From Ostreiculturibacter nitratireducens (GTDB taxonomy: Bacteria; Pseudomonadota; Alphaproteobacteria; Rhodobacterales; Rhodobacteraceae): a stretch of 64,000 bases of DNA. The notes under the pieces are model-generated. The model searched no databases. It was not told the origin of the DNA and was given only the letters and a program-made list of their open reading frames with translations. Below, one piece after another: positions 40,910 to 49,554 of the stretch (position 1 is the stretch's first letter; the number at the start of each line of letters is the position of its first letter). Where the stretch lies: positions 62,001-126,000 of the forward strand of contig NZ_JAVQHL010000004.1 in the NCBI RefSeq assembly GCF_032670585.1, written 5' to 3'. Both the position numbers and the translations under genes were made by a program.

Positions 40910-43267
40910 TCAGTTATTCGGCAGAAGATCCGGAACGATCGTCACGACCGCAGGGAATAGCCACAGAAGCGCCAGCGCAACGACCTGGATGATGACGAAT
41001 GGAATGACGCCCCGGTAGATGTGGCCCGTCGTGACGCTCGCCGGCGCAACGCCGCGCAGGTAGAACAGCGCGAAACCGAAGGGCGGCGTCAGGAAGGACG
41101 TCTGGAGGTTCACCGTGATCATGATCGTGACCCAGCTGGGGTCGAAGGTGCCGCCATAGATCACCGGACCGACGATCGGCACGACGATGTAGATGATCTC
41201 CAGGAAGTCGAGCACGAAGCCCAGAATGAACAGAACGAGCATCACGATCAGGAAGGCTGCCCATTCCTGCTCGAACGACCGCAGGAAGCTCTGGATGTAG
41301 TGCTCGCCGCCGAAGGAGATCAGGACGAGGTTCAGAAGCTGCGAGCCGATGAGGATGGTGAAGACCATCGAGGTGACTTTCGCGGTCTCACGCACGACGG
41401 GCGCCAGGACCGACGTGCGGAACAGCACCCAGCAGCCGAAAAGGATGCCGAAGATCGCGAAGTGGTAGGCCGCCTGCGCGATCAGGAAGGCTATCCAGTC
41501 CTCGAAGGGCACGACCTCGCGGTTCACGCGGAGGTCGAAGTTGATGCCGAATAGGATCATGATGACAATGGCGAAGGACGCCATGAGGATGATCCGGCCG
41601 GACCGGCCTTCGTCGTGGAGCTTGCGGTAGGCCGCGAGGAGGATCGCGCCACCGGCACCCAGCGCCGCGGCCGGCGTCGGGTTCGTGATCCCGCCAAGGA
41701 TCGAACCCAGCACCGCGACGATCAGGACGAGCGGCGGGAATACCACCTTCACGAGGTCGTTGTGCGACATGCTTTCGACCGCGTAGCGGCAGCCGTAGAG
41801 CGTGATGGCGACCGGGATCGCCAGGATCAGGAACGCCGCGCCTGAGGTCGTGGTCGGCGCGATGAAGGCCGCGTCGGCAAGAAGGCCGAGCGCAACGCCC
41901 GCCGCGCCTACCATCAGGGGTCGCGTGTCCGCCGAGGGGGACACGCCCCGCGCCGTGGTCAGGACGAGGCCGAGGAGCACGAAGAGGATCGCGACGCCGG
42001 TGCCGATCGGGGCCGCATTCGCGATCATTTCGGCGCGGGCGGCCTCCATCTCCTCTGGCGTGCGCTTCACGCTCTGCTCGAGCCCGCCGGCCTCGTCGAT
42101 CGCGGCCTGCTGGGCGACGGCTTGATCCCACTTCTCCTGTCCGTGCAGCTCGATCATCGAGGCCTTGCACTGCTCGGAGACATTTGTCCTGAGAGCCGCG
42201 GCCTGCCCCACGTCCGTGAAGGTATCGACGGTCGTCGACTGGTTGCCGATGATATTCACCTGCGCCAGAAGCAGCGCGCCGCCGATAAGGCCAACCGGCG
42301 CGGCGAGGAACCAGAGAAGCGCGTCGTTGCGGGTGACTATGTCGTCACCGGTATGCTCCAGCGCGACGGGCGGGGCCTTGTCCGGATTGAGAAGAGCATA
42401 GCCGAAGGCATAGGCCGCATAGAGAAAGGCGAGCATCACCCCCGGAAGGAGCGCGGCCTGGAACAGCGTGCCGACGGAGAGAACCGCCGCCTCACCGAGA
42501 TAGGTCAGCGCGTCCGAGCAGCCGGCCGCCCCGGCGCGGATCTCCTGGCCAGCGGCGTAGAGGTCGCCCGCGAGCGTACCCAGAAGCACGATGACGATGG
42601 AGGGCGGGATGATCTGCCCGAGTGTTCCCGAGGCAGCGATGACGCCGGTCGCGAGCTCTGGCGAGTAGTTGCTCCTGAGCATCGTCGGCAATGACAGGAG
42701 GCCCATAGTCACCACCGTCGCGCCGACGATCCCGGTTGATGCCGCGAGGAAGGCACCCACGACCACGACCGAAACGGCCAGACCGCCTGGCAATGGCCCG
42801 AACACGCGGGCCATCGTCGTCAACAGGTCGTTCGCGATCTTCGATCGTTCGAGCGTGATGCCCATCATCACGAACATCAGCACCGCGAGCAGCGTTTCGA
42901 TCGACTGACCGGCGAAGACGCGCTCGTTCATCCGGTTGACGATGAAGGCGAGGTTGCGGTCCATCGCCTGTTCCCAGCCGCCGGGGAAGATGTGCTCGGT
43001 CAGCCGTGGAAGGTCAGGATACGTGAACTTCGATATCTCGATCTCGGGCACGCCTTCGGCCCTGAGTGCCTGGTATTCCGCCGATCCCGAGTCCACGTAT
43101 TCGTGCACCAGGAGCTCCGCGCCATCCAGAGCGGCGAGGATCCCGAAGGAAATGACCGCCGCGCCACCAAGAGCGAAGGCCACCGGAAAGCCCGACATGA
43201 TGCCCGCGAAGAGGCAGAGAAAAACGATGATCAGACCGATCTCGACGCCGTCAAGTCCGAGGAACAT
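40910..43267 (-). CDS. TRAP transporter large permease, extended DctM
   Basis: A 785-residue DctM-type permease, nearly twice the usual 430. The N-terminal third (residues 1-250) and the C-terminal third carry the expected segments and motifs (GASTGIVGATVVTMG-like AASTGIVGATVVTMGLLSLP, GTLGQIIPPSIVIVLLG, FLDFLEI and TPPFGFALFYLRGVAP). Between about 250 and 620 lies an insertion with extra hydrophobic segments and a long polar loop containing NQSTTVDTFTDVGQAAAL. Such enlarged DctM proteins occur with TakP-type binding proteins. It drives Na+- or H+-coupled uptake with the small permease. The gene follows dctQ on the same strand, 14 bases later. Confidence 0.9.
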   Translation of the reverse strand: MFLGLDGVEIGLIIVFLCLFAGIMSGFPVAFALGGAAVISFGILAALDGAELLVHEYVDSGSAEYQALRAEGVPEIEISKFTYPDLPRLTEHIFPGGWEQAMDRNLAFIVNRMNERVFAGQSIETLLAVLMFVMMGITLERSKIANDLLTTMARVFGPLPGGLAVSVVVVGAFLAASTGIVGATVVTMGLLSLPTMLRSNYSPELATGVIAASGTLGQIIPPSIVIVLLGTLAGDLYAAGQEIRAGAAGCSDALTYLGEAAVLSVGTLFQAALLPGVMLAFLYAAYAFGYALLNPDKAPPVALEHTGDDIVTRNDALLWFLAAPVGLIGGALLLAQVNIIGNQSTTVDTFTDVGQAAALRTNVSEQCKASMIELHGQEKWDQAVAQQAAIDEAGGLEQSVKRTPEEMEAARAEMIANAAPIGTGVAILFVLLGLVLTTARGVSPSADTRPLMVGAAGVALGLLADAAFIAPTTTSGAAFLILAIPVAITLYGCRYAVESMSHNDLVKVVFPPLVLIVAVLGSILGGITNPTPAAALGAGGAILLAAYRKLHDEGRSGRIILMASFAIVIMILFGINFDLRVNREVVPFEDWIAFLIAQAAYHFAIFGILFGCWVLFRTSVLAPVVRETAKVTSMVFTILIGSQLLNLVLISFGGEHYIQSFLRSFEQEWAAFLIVMLVLFILGFVLDFLEIIYIVVPIVGPVIYGGTFDPSWVTIMITVNLQTSFLTPPFGFALFYLRGVAPASVTTGHIYRGVIPFVIIQVVALALLWLFPAVVTIVPDLLPNN

Positions 43268-43281
43268 GCTTCATCCGCCCC

Positions 43282-44202
43282 TTAATGCGTGCCTTCGTAG
43301 GCTTCTTCGCCCTGCCCGAGCGTGTCCTTGTCGTGGTATTTGCCTTCGCTTTCCGGCCCTTCGATGTATTCCAGAAGGCTCCTGTAGAAGAACGCGACGC
43401 CGTGTAGGAAGACGAGCGCGATGTAGGACAGGATCAGCACCTTGAAGAGGAAGTAGGCGTCGAAGCCGTTGGGCGAAAAGCCGATCGTCTCGATGTTCCA
43501 GCGCAGGGCGCGGGCCTTCAGGAGAAGCTTGTCGAGCGTGTCGGTGGCCGAGGTGTTCGGCACGATCATGATCCGCCAGAAGAAGAACCAGGCGTAGAGC
43601 CAGGTGAGCACCGCGACCGGCAGCATGAAGAAGACCGAGCCGATCATGTCGACCAGCTTTTTCCGGTGATACCGCATGCCCGAATAGAACAGGTCCACCC
43701 GCACATGGCCGCCTTGCACGAAGGTGTAGGAGACGCAGAGCGCGACGATCATGGCGTTGTAGAGCTTCAGTTCTTCCGACCACCAGGAGAGGTCTTTCGA
43801 GAACCCGTAACCGAAAGGCGCGAGCTCGATCGAGGCGACGCGGAAGATTCGCTGAAGGAAGACGATGAGTATCTGCTGGAGGACCATGATGAGGCCCACC
43901 CAGGCGACCGTCCGCCCGGTGAAATTCGCGAAGGCTTCGAGCCCGCGCACCACGCCCCACAGGATCGCGCGGCGCCACAGGCCCACGGCCGTCAGGATCA
44001 GGAGCGCGGTGAAGATGACGAAGAAGAACTCGACCGAGGCACCGTAATAGACGAGGTGCATCAGCGATTGCTTCGCCTCATCCGTCGTGAGCCCGGGATC
44101 GGCCAGCCAGCCCAGCCAGCTTGCCGGATGCGTCAGGGCATGGAACAGGTTGCCGAAAGACGCAAAGATATTGCCGAAGAACCACTGGATACCCTCGAGC
44201 AT
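43282..44202 (-). CDS. TRAP transporter small permease, extended DctQ
   Basis: A 306-residue DctQ-type subunit, longer than the usual 160-200. Four core membrane segments are seen, with FTGRTVAWVGLIMVLQQILIVFLQRIF, and WSEELKLYNAMIVALCVSYTFVQGGHVRVDLFYSGM, the conserved E-E region, followed by MLPVAVLTWLYAWFFFWRI. The additional N-terminal 80 residues contain one or two further segments. It sits between the binding-protein gene (hairpin between) and the large permease. Confidence 0.87.
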   Translation of the reverse strand: MLEGIQWFFGNIFASFGNLFHALTHPASWLGWLADPGLTTDEAKQSLMHLVYYGASVEFFFVIFTALLILTAVGLWRRAILWGVVRGLEAFANFTGRTVAWVGLIMVLQQILIVFLQRIFRVASIELAPFGYGFSKDLSWWSEELKLYNAMIVALCVSYTFVQGGHVRVDLFYSGMRYHRKKLVDMIGSVFFMLPVAVLTWLYAWFFFWRIMIVPNTSATDTLDKLLLKARALRWNIETIGFSPNGFDAYFLFKVLILSYIALVFLHGVAFFYRSLLEYIEGPESEGKYHDKDTLGQGEEAYEGTH

Positions 44203-44255
44203 CGCCTCCCCCTGCGAAGCTGCGGGCGCTTGCCGCCCGTTCGGTTTGGGCGGCC

Positions 44256-44274
44256 CCCGGGGAAGACCCCCGGG
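44256..44274 (-). terminator. Hairpin between TRAP binding-protein and small-permease genes
   Basis: CCCGGGG (44256-44262) pairs with CCCCGGG (44268-44274), loop five bases; a second weaker stem is CGGGC/GCCCG at 44223-44239. It is 31 bases after the binding-protein stop, without a U-run. Intercistronic hairpins of this kind commonly favour a higher yield of the binding protein than of the permeases. Confidence 0.55.
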
Positions 44275-44304
44275 AGCCTCCGGTTTCAGCTCGGCCGGTC
44301 AGCC

Positions 44305-45390
44305 TCAGCCGAGCACGCGGTCACGCTGACGCGTGTAGGCGCCGTCGGAGAGCTTGAGCCAGTTCGACGAGGACTTCATCGATGCGATGTAGCTGTCGTA
44401 GACGCGCTTGTAGATCTCGTCGCCCATGTTCTCGTCGTGGACTTCCTGCGAAGCCTTGCCGAACGCATCCCAGACGGTGTCGGGGAATTCCAGCGTCTTC
44501 ACGCCCGCTGCCTGGAGCCGCGCCAGCGCGGCCGAGTTGTTCGACAGGAACTGCGCGAGGTTGTTCTGGTGCGCTTCGGCCGAAGCGATCTCGTAGATCT
44601 TCTGCTGGGCCGGCGTCAGGCTGTCGAAGACCTCGCGGTTCATCGCCAGCGACAGGCCCGCACCCGGCTCGTGGAAGCCCGCGGTGTAGTAGAACTTCGT
44701 GATCTCCTGGAAGCCGGCCTTCTCGTCGGCCCAGGGGCCGATCCACTCGGTCCCGTCGATCGCGCCGGACGACAGCGCCTGGTACACTTCGCCGCCGGGC
44801 AGGTTCTGCACCGAGGCGCCGAGCTTCCCGAGCGCCTTGCCGCCAAGGCCGGGCATCCGGAACTTGAGGCCGTTGAAGTCCTCCGGACCCGCGATTTCCT
44901 TGCGGAACCAGCCGCCCGCCTGGGCGCCCGTGTTGCCGGCGAGGAACGACTTCAGCCCGAAGATCTGGCCGAGCTCGTCATGGAATTCCATCCCGCCGCC
45001 GTAGTAGTACCAGTTCACCAGTTCCTGCGCGGTCATGCCCATCGGAACCGAGGTGAAGAAGGCGTAGGCCGGGTGCTGGCCGACGAAGTAATAGTCGGCG
45101 CCGTGATACATGTCGGCCTGGCCCGAGGTCACCGCGTCGAACACCTCGAAGGCGCCGACGAGTTCGCCCGCGGCCTTCAGGTCCACGGTGAGTTGGCCAT
45201 CCGTCATCGCCGTGATCGTGTCGGCGCAGCGCTGCGCGGCGTCATGCACGCCCGCGAGGCCCCGCGACCAGGTCGTCACGAGCGTCAGAGTGCGTTTTCC
45301 CTGAGCGTAGACCGGAGCGGCAAGCGTCGAAGCTGCGGCCGCTGCGGTGCCGCCAAGCGCGGCTTTCGTCAGGAATGAACGACGGTCCAT
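44305..45390 (-). CDS. TRAP transporter substrate-binding protein, TakP-like
   Basis: A 361-residue periplasmic binding protein of the DctP family. MDRRSFLTKAALGG is a twin-arginine-like signal followed by a hydrophobic stretch ending AAPVYAQ. The middle shows GGMEFHDELGQIFGLKSFLAGNTGAQAGGWFRKEI and DGTEWIGPWADEKAGFQEI, which match the alpha-keto-acid binding protein TakP of Rhodobacter sphaeroides, where an Arg and a Glu-Trp site hold the carboxylate. Likely ligands are pyruvate, lactate or another 2-oxo/2-hydroxy acid, possibly with a cation. GGAGGAGACC precedes the ATG. Confidence 0.88.
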   Translation of the reverse strand: MDRRSFLTKAALGGTAAAAASTLAAPVYAQGKRTLTLVTTWSRGLAGVHDAAQRCADTITAMTDGQLTVDLKAAGELVGAFEVFDAVTSGQADMYHGADYYFVGQHPAYAFFTSVPMGMTAQELVNWYYYGGGMEFHDELGQIFGLKSFLAGNTGAQAGGWFRKEIAGPEDFNGLKFRMPGLGGKALGKLGASVQNLPGGEVYQALSSGAIDGTEWIGPWADEKAGFQEITKFYYTAGFHEPGAGLSLAMNREVFDSLTPAQQKIYEIASAEAHQNNLAQFLSNNSAALARLQAAGVKTLEFPDTVWDAFGKASQEVHDENMGDEIYKRVYDSYIASMKSSSNWLKLSDGAYTRQRDRVLG

Positions 45391-45678
45391 AGGTCTCCTC
45401 CCAAAGTTGATCGCCCGCCCTTGTTGGCCAGGCGGCTCGTTGCAAGTGCGCCGAGACTAGCGGGAGGTTTCGGCGGTGGGAATACTTACTTAAGGGCAAC
45501 TGCGAGAAAGCGCGGATTTGCCGCGGCGAAAAACCTCGGCACCCGGTGCCCGCCGGGCTCCGAACGAGGAGATCCCCTGCGACGCGCCCGAAAGAAATGC
45601 GGGCAGATTCCCGCCCCCCTCTTGCAAAGCGACCGGCGCCGCCGATCTAACGGAGGAAGTCCGCAACGGGAGGCAATC

Positions 45679-46587
45679 TTGGTCTATCTGGTGTTCGGGG
45701 CGGGGCTGCTCGCCCTGTTCTTTGGCGGCGAATTCCTGGTCCGTGGCGCGGTCGGAATCGCGCGGCGGTACCATGTGCCGCCCCTCGTGATCGGGCTGAC
45801 CATCGTCGGCTTCGGCACCTCGATGCCGGAGCTTCTGGTTTCCCTTCAGGCCGCGCTCGCGGGGACACCGGCGATCGCCGTGGGCAACGTCCTGGGTTCG
45901 AACATCGCCAACATCCTCTTGATTCTCGGCCTCTCGTCGCTGATCGCGCCGGTAGGGATGCGCCTTGGCGATCTGCCGCGGGATTTCGCCGTGATGATCG
46001 GGGCGGCGCTTCTTCTGTGGGCGCTGATGTGGGGAGGTCTTTTAACGCGCGTCGAGGGATTTCTCCTGCTCGCCGGGCTCGTGGCCTATCTGGCGCTCTG
46101 CCTGCGCGACAAAGCCGAGCCGGAGCCGGAGGGCGCCCATGTGCCGCCCCTCCTGCAATCGCTGCTAGCCGCGCTTGGCGGGCTCGCCACGCTCATGCTG
46201 GGCGCGAAATTCCTCGTGTCCAGCGCGACCGAGATCGCGCGCGACTACGGGATCAGCGAGGCGGTCATCGGCCTCACCATCGTCGCCGTCGGCACATCGC
46301 TGCCGGAACTGGCCACGAGCCTCGTCGCTGCATTTCGGCGCCAGGCCGACATCGCCGTGGGCAACATCCTGGGATCGAACATCTTCAACATCCTCGGCAT
46401 CCTCGGCGCGACCGCAGCCGTGACGCCGGTGCCGATCGACCCGCGTTTCGTCGGCCTCGATATGGGGCTCGTCCTTGCCGCGTCGATCGCGCTCCTGGCG
46501 CTCGCGGCGGCTGCCGGGCGCATCGGACGGCGCGCGGGGGGCGGGCTTCTCATCGCCTATGGCAGCTATCTCGCGCTGATGGGCTAG
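45679..46587 (+). CDS. Calcium/sodium antiporter (CaCA superfamily)
   Basis: A 302-residue exchanger of the YrbG type. Two inverted alpha-repeats are visible: GFGTSMPELLVSLQAALAG with VGNVLGSNIANIL, and AVGTSLPELATSLVAAFRR with VGNILGSNIFNIL. About ten membrane segments. The start is TTG at 45679, with GGGAGG five bases before it; the longer open frame upstream is not supported. The extrusion of Ca2+ is inferred from family. Confidence 0.87.
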   Translation: MVYLVFGAGLLALFFGGEFLVRGAVGIARRYHVPPLVIGLTIVGFGTSMPELLVSLQAALAGTPAIAVGNVLGSNIANILLILGLSSLIAPVGMRLGDLPRDFAVMIGAALLLWALMWGGLLTRVEGFLLLAGLVAYLALCLRDKAEPEPEGAHVPPLLQSLLAALGGLATLMLGAKFLVSSATEIARDYGISEAVIGLTIVAVGTSLPELATSLVAAFRRQADIAVGNILGSNIFNILGILGATAAVTPVPIDPRFVGLDMGLVLAASIALLALAAAAGRIGRRAGGGLLIAYGSYLALMG

Positions 46588-46606
46588 CCGGCCTTCCCGG
46601 CCCTAG

Positions 46607-47191
46607 TCAGGCCTCGCTCCAGGGGTGGACGTGCACGTCGCGCCCGGAATGGCCCTTAATGATCTCGACGGCGATCTTCTCGCGCTCGTGGTCGGCCACA
46701 CGGACCCAAAGGAGGATGCCGCCGTGCTCGATCTGCGTGGCGTAGTAGTCCTTGTGGTGCCTGCCCACGCGCCGGGCGAGGATCGAGCCGATCACCGCGC
46801 CGGGCGCGCCGCCGATCGCGATGCCGGCGACCGAGCCTGCCAGTGTCGCGACGGGCGCGAGCGCGGCCATGGCGGCCATCGCGATGTAGGAGCCGAGGAA
46901 GAAGAAGCCGCCGGCGATGGCGCCTTCCAGTTCGCCGATCGCCTCTTCCGAAACGAAGGCCGTCCGGGGGGCCTCGGGATCATCCTGCAACTCGGCCGAT
47001 CGCCAGAAGCGCTTGCCGAACTTCTTGTCGACCGTTTCCTGGCTTGCGAGCACGCTGATGTCATAGCGGCTGAATCCCGCAATCAGCAGATCGTACATGG
47101 CTGCCTGGAACGACTCGAAATTGTCGAAGATGCCGACGGCCTCCGGTTCCGCGATGTAGTGGTCGGGCTTCGTGGTTCGAAATCCTGTCAT
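46607..47191 (-). CDS. Hypothetical protein with glycine-zipper membrane segment
   Basis: A 194-residue protein. Residues 1-90 are soluble (IFDNFESFQAAMYDLLIAGFSRYDISVLAS, reminiscent of an alpha/beta domain found in general stress proteins). A Gly/Ala-rich hydrophobic region at about 88-140 (AIAGGFFFLGSYIAMAAMAALAP, then VAGIAIGGAPGAVIGSIL) resembles a glycine zipper. The tail ends GILLWVRVADHEREKIAVEIIKGHSGRDVHVHPW. The ATG has a strong AGGAGGAG upstream. Overall it resembles YflT/heat-induced stress proteins; function unknown. Confidence 0.8.
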   Translation of the reverse strand: MTGFRTTKPDHYIAEPEAVGIFDNFESFQAAMYDLLIAGFSRYDISVLASQETVDKKFGKRFWRSAELQDDPEAPRTAFVSEEAIGELEGAIAGGFFFLGSYIAMAAMAALAPVATLAGSVAGIAIGGAPGAVIGSILARRVGRHHKDYYATQIEHGGILLWVRVADHEREKIAVEIIKGHSGRDVHVHPWSEA

Positions 47192-47551
47192 TGTCTCCTC
47201 CTGTGTCGCGCCTCCATCCCGAGGCGACATCGTGAACTTGACCGCGCGGAAGGCTAGCCGCACCCCGCCAGCGGGCACATGATCTCCGTCAAGCCGGAAG
47301 AAGTCCGCAATGCGTTCCACCGGGAGAGCCTCCACCCGCCCCGAGGGCAGGCAAATGCGGCGAAACCAAAGGCGTCCGGAGCGCCGAAAACGGCCGCCTC
47401 CCGGGCCCGAAACCGGCCTGACGGCGAAAACCGCACCGATCTGGTTCAAAAACGGCAAGCTCGTTTCGCGAAATGTCGCCCGAACGGCGCACCGCGCAAC
47501 TTTATGGCTGAAAAAATGCACTGTGCGACACTTTATGCAGGCTTTTCGCGG
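47192..47551. other. Gene-free interval upstream of the ilv leader
   Basis: About 360 bases separate the glycine-zipper gene (minus, starts 47191) from the ilv promoter. I find no gene or RNA in it; short frames here lack ribosome-binding sites. It probably carries the two divergent promoters. Confidence 0.5.
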
Positions 47552-47580
47552 TTGACGCCCCCTTTTGCCCCGCCTAATGT
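47552..47580 (+). promoter_or_regulatory. Sigma-70 type promoter of ilvIH
   Basis: TTGACG (47552-47557) and TAATGT (47575-47580) are separated by exactly 17 bases. Transcription would begin near 47587, about 27 bases before the leader peptide ATG. Confidence 0.65.
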
Positions 47581-47613
47581 CCGCCGCGCAGCAGCGAAAG
47601 GGCTCGGGTGAAC

Positions 47614-47661
47614 ATGGATCCCATCCTTGTAGTCGTAGGGACGTGGCGCATGGGCCGGTGA
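47614..47661 (+). CDS. ilv operon leader peptide
   Basis: A 15-residue frame MDPILVVVGTWRMGR with consecutive Ile-Leu-Val-Val-Val codons (47623-47637), TGA at 47659. It lies between a promoter and a perfect intrinsic terminator just ahead of acetolactate synthase, the design of leader peptides that sense branched-chain amino-acid supply by ribosome stalling. The peptide itself has no other expected role. GGGTG before the ATG is a weak ribosome-binding site. Confidence 0.8.
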   Translation: MDPILVVVGTWRMGR

Positions 47662-47691
47662 CGGTAGACCATCAGGTTCCCCCCATGCGCC
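47645..47691 (+). promoter_or_regulatory. Antiterminator stem of the ilv attenuator
   Basis: GGCGCATGGG (47645-47654) is perfectly complementary to CCCATGCGCC (47682-47691). The second arm shares bases 47689-47691 with the terminator stem, so the two structures compete. A ribosome that finishes the leader peptide covers the first arm and lets the terminator form; one stalled at the early Ile/Leu codons leaves it free. Confidence 0.65.
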
Positions 47692-47715
47692 CCCGACCAA
47701 GCTCGGGGGCTTTTT
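47689..47715 (+). terminator. ilv attenuator terminator
   Basis: GCCCCCGA (47689-47696) pairs with TCGGGGGC (47703-47710) around CCAAGC, followed directly by TTTTT (47711-47715). It is a canonical intrinsic terminator 33 bases before the ilvI start. Confidence 0.88.
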
Positions 47716-47748
47716 GTTGCAGCTGGATTGAGAAGAGAGAGGCAGACG

Positions 47749-49494
47749 ATGTCACGGACGATGACCGGCGCGAAGATGGTGGTTCAGGCGCTGAGGGATC
47801 ACGGTGTGGAAGTGGTCTTCGGCTATCCGGGCGGCGCGGTGCTGCCGATCTATGACGAGATCTTCCAGCAGAACGAGATCCGCCACATCCTCGTGCGCCA
47901 CGAACAGGGCGCGGTCCACATGGCCGAGGGCTATGCCCGCTCGACCGGGAAGCCGGGCGTCGTGCTGGTGACCTCCGGGCCGGGCGCAACGAACGCCGTC
48001 ACGGGCCTGACGGACGCGCTGCTGGACTCGATCCCGCTCATCGTGCTGACGGGCCAGGTTCCCACCTTCATGATCGGCACCGACGGGTTCCAGGAGGCCG
48101 ACACGGTCGGCATCACGCGCCCCTGCACCAAGCACAACTGGCTGGTGAAGGAGACGGACCGCCTGGGCGAGACCCTGCACCAGGCCTTCCACATCGCGAC
48201 CTCGGGGCGGCCGGGGCCGGTGCTGATCGACATCCCGAAGGACGTCCAGTTCGCCACGGGCAAATACGTCGCCCCGAAGGAGGCGCGCATCAGCCACTAC
48301 CAGCCCAAGGTCAAGGGCGACCTCGCCGCGATCACCGAACTCGTCGAGATGATCGAGACCGCCGAGCGGCCGATCTTCTACACGGGCGGCGGTGTCATCA
48401 ACTCGGGTCCCGCCGCGAGCCAGCTCATGCGCGAGCTTGTCGACGCGACGGGTTTCCCGATCACGTCGACGCTCATGGGTCTCGGCGCCTACCCGGCTTC
48501 AGGCAAGTCCTGGCTCGGCATGCTCGGGATGCACGGGCTCTACGAGGCGAACCTCGCGATGCATGGCTGCGACGTCATGATCAACCTCGGCGCGCGGTTC
48601 GATGACCGGATCACCGGCCGGATCGCGGATTTCAGCCCGCATTCGCGAAAGGCCCATGTCGACATCGACCCCTCGTCGATCAACAAGGTCATCCATGTCG
48701 ACGTGCCGATCGTCGGCGACATCGCGCATGTTCTCGAGGACGTGCTCAAGGTCTGGAAGTCACGCGGCCGCAAGGTCAACCGCGAGGCGCTGGCCAGGTG
48801 GTGGAAGCAGATCGACGAGTGGAAGGCGAAGAACTGCCTCGCCTACCGGAACTCCGACAAGACCATCAAGCCGCAATACGCGCTCCAGCGTCTCGAGGCG
48901 CTGACCAAGGGCATGGACCGCTACATCACCACGGAAGTGGGCCAGCACCAGATGTGGGCGGCGCAGTTCCTGGGCTTCGAGGATCCGAACCGCTGGATGA
49001 CCTCGGGCGGTCTGGGGACGATGGGCTACGGGCTCCCGGCCTCGATCGGGGTGCAGATCGCGCATCCGGAATCGCTCGTCATCAACGTCGCCGGCGAGGC
49101 GTCATGGCTGATGAACATGCAGGAGATGGGGACCGCCGTTCAGTTCCGCGCGCCCGTGAAGCAGTTCATCCTGAACAACGAGCGGCTCGGAATGGTGCGC
49201 CAGTGGCAGCAGCTTCTGCATGGCGAGCGGTATTCGCATTCCTGGTCCGAGGCCCTGCCCGACTTCGTGAAGCTCGCCGAGGCGTTCGGCTGCAAGGGCA
49301 TCATCTGCAACAACCCGGCCGATCTCGACGACGCCATCATGGAGATGATCTCCTACGACGGACCGGTGATCTTCGATTGCGTCGTGGAGAAGCACGAGAA
49401 CTGCTTCCCCATGATCCCATCGGGCAGGCCGCATAACGAGATGCTGCTTGCGGCCGATGCAGAGGCCTTCACCGGCGGCGCGGTGCTGGTTTGA
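47749..49494 (+). CDS. ilvI: Acetolactate synthase, large (catalytic) subunit
   Basis: First step of branched-chain amino-acid synthesis, from pyruvate (or pyruvate and 2-oxobutyrate). A 581-residue thiamine-diphosphate enzyme. VFGYPGGAVLPIYDEIF and HEQGAVHMAEGYAR carry the catalytic Glu; EVGQHQMWAAQFL and NVAGEASWLMNMQEMGTAVQF with ILNNERLGMVRQWQ form the cofactor site. The usual GDG is GEA here, as in related alphaproteobacterial enzymes. ATG 47749 has GAGAGAGG upstream; the regulatory ilvH follows. Confidence 0.95.
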   Translation: MSRTMTGAKMVVQALRDHGVEVVFGYPGGAVLPIYDEIFQQNEIRHILVRHEQGAVHMAEGYARSTGKPGVVLVTSGPGATNAVTGLTDALLDSIPLIVLTGQVPTFMIGTDGFQEADTVGITRPCTKHNWLVKETDRLGETLHQAFHIATSGRPGPVLIDIPKDVQFATGKYVAPKEARISHYQPKVKGDLAAITELVEMIETAERPIFYTGGGVINSGPAASQLMRELVDATGFPITSTLMGLGAYPASGKSWLGMLGMHGLYEANLAMHGCDVMINLGARFDDRITGRIADFSPHSRKAHVDIDPSSINKVIHVDVPIVGDIAHVLEDVLKVWKSRGRKVNREALARWWKQIDEWKAKNCLAYRNSDKTIKPQYALQRLEALTKGMDRYITTEVGQHQMWAAQFLGFEDPNRWMTSGGLGTMGYGLPASIGVQIAHPESLVINVAGEASWLMNMQEMGTAVQFRAPVKQFILNNERLGMVRQWQQLLHGERYSHSWSEALPDFVKLAEAFGCKGIICNNPADLDDAIMEMISYDGPVIFDCVVEKHENCFPMIPSGRPHNEMLLAADAEAFTGGAVLV

Positions 49495-49504
49495 CGCGAA
49501 GAAA

Positions 49505-49526
49505 GGGGGGCTTTCCGAGGCCCCCC
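49505..49526 (+). other. Intercistronic hairpin between ilvI and ilvH
   Basis: GGGGGGC (49505-49511) pairs with GCCCCCC (49520-49526). It lies 10 bases after the ilvI stop and has no U-run; it probably stabilises or processes the mRNA rather than ending it. Confidence 0.5.
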
Positions 49527-49554
49527 GGACGAAATTCTGACCAAGGTGAATGAC

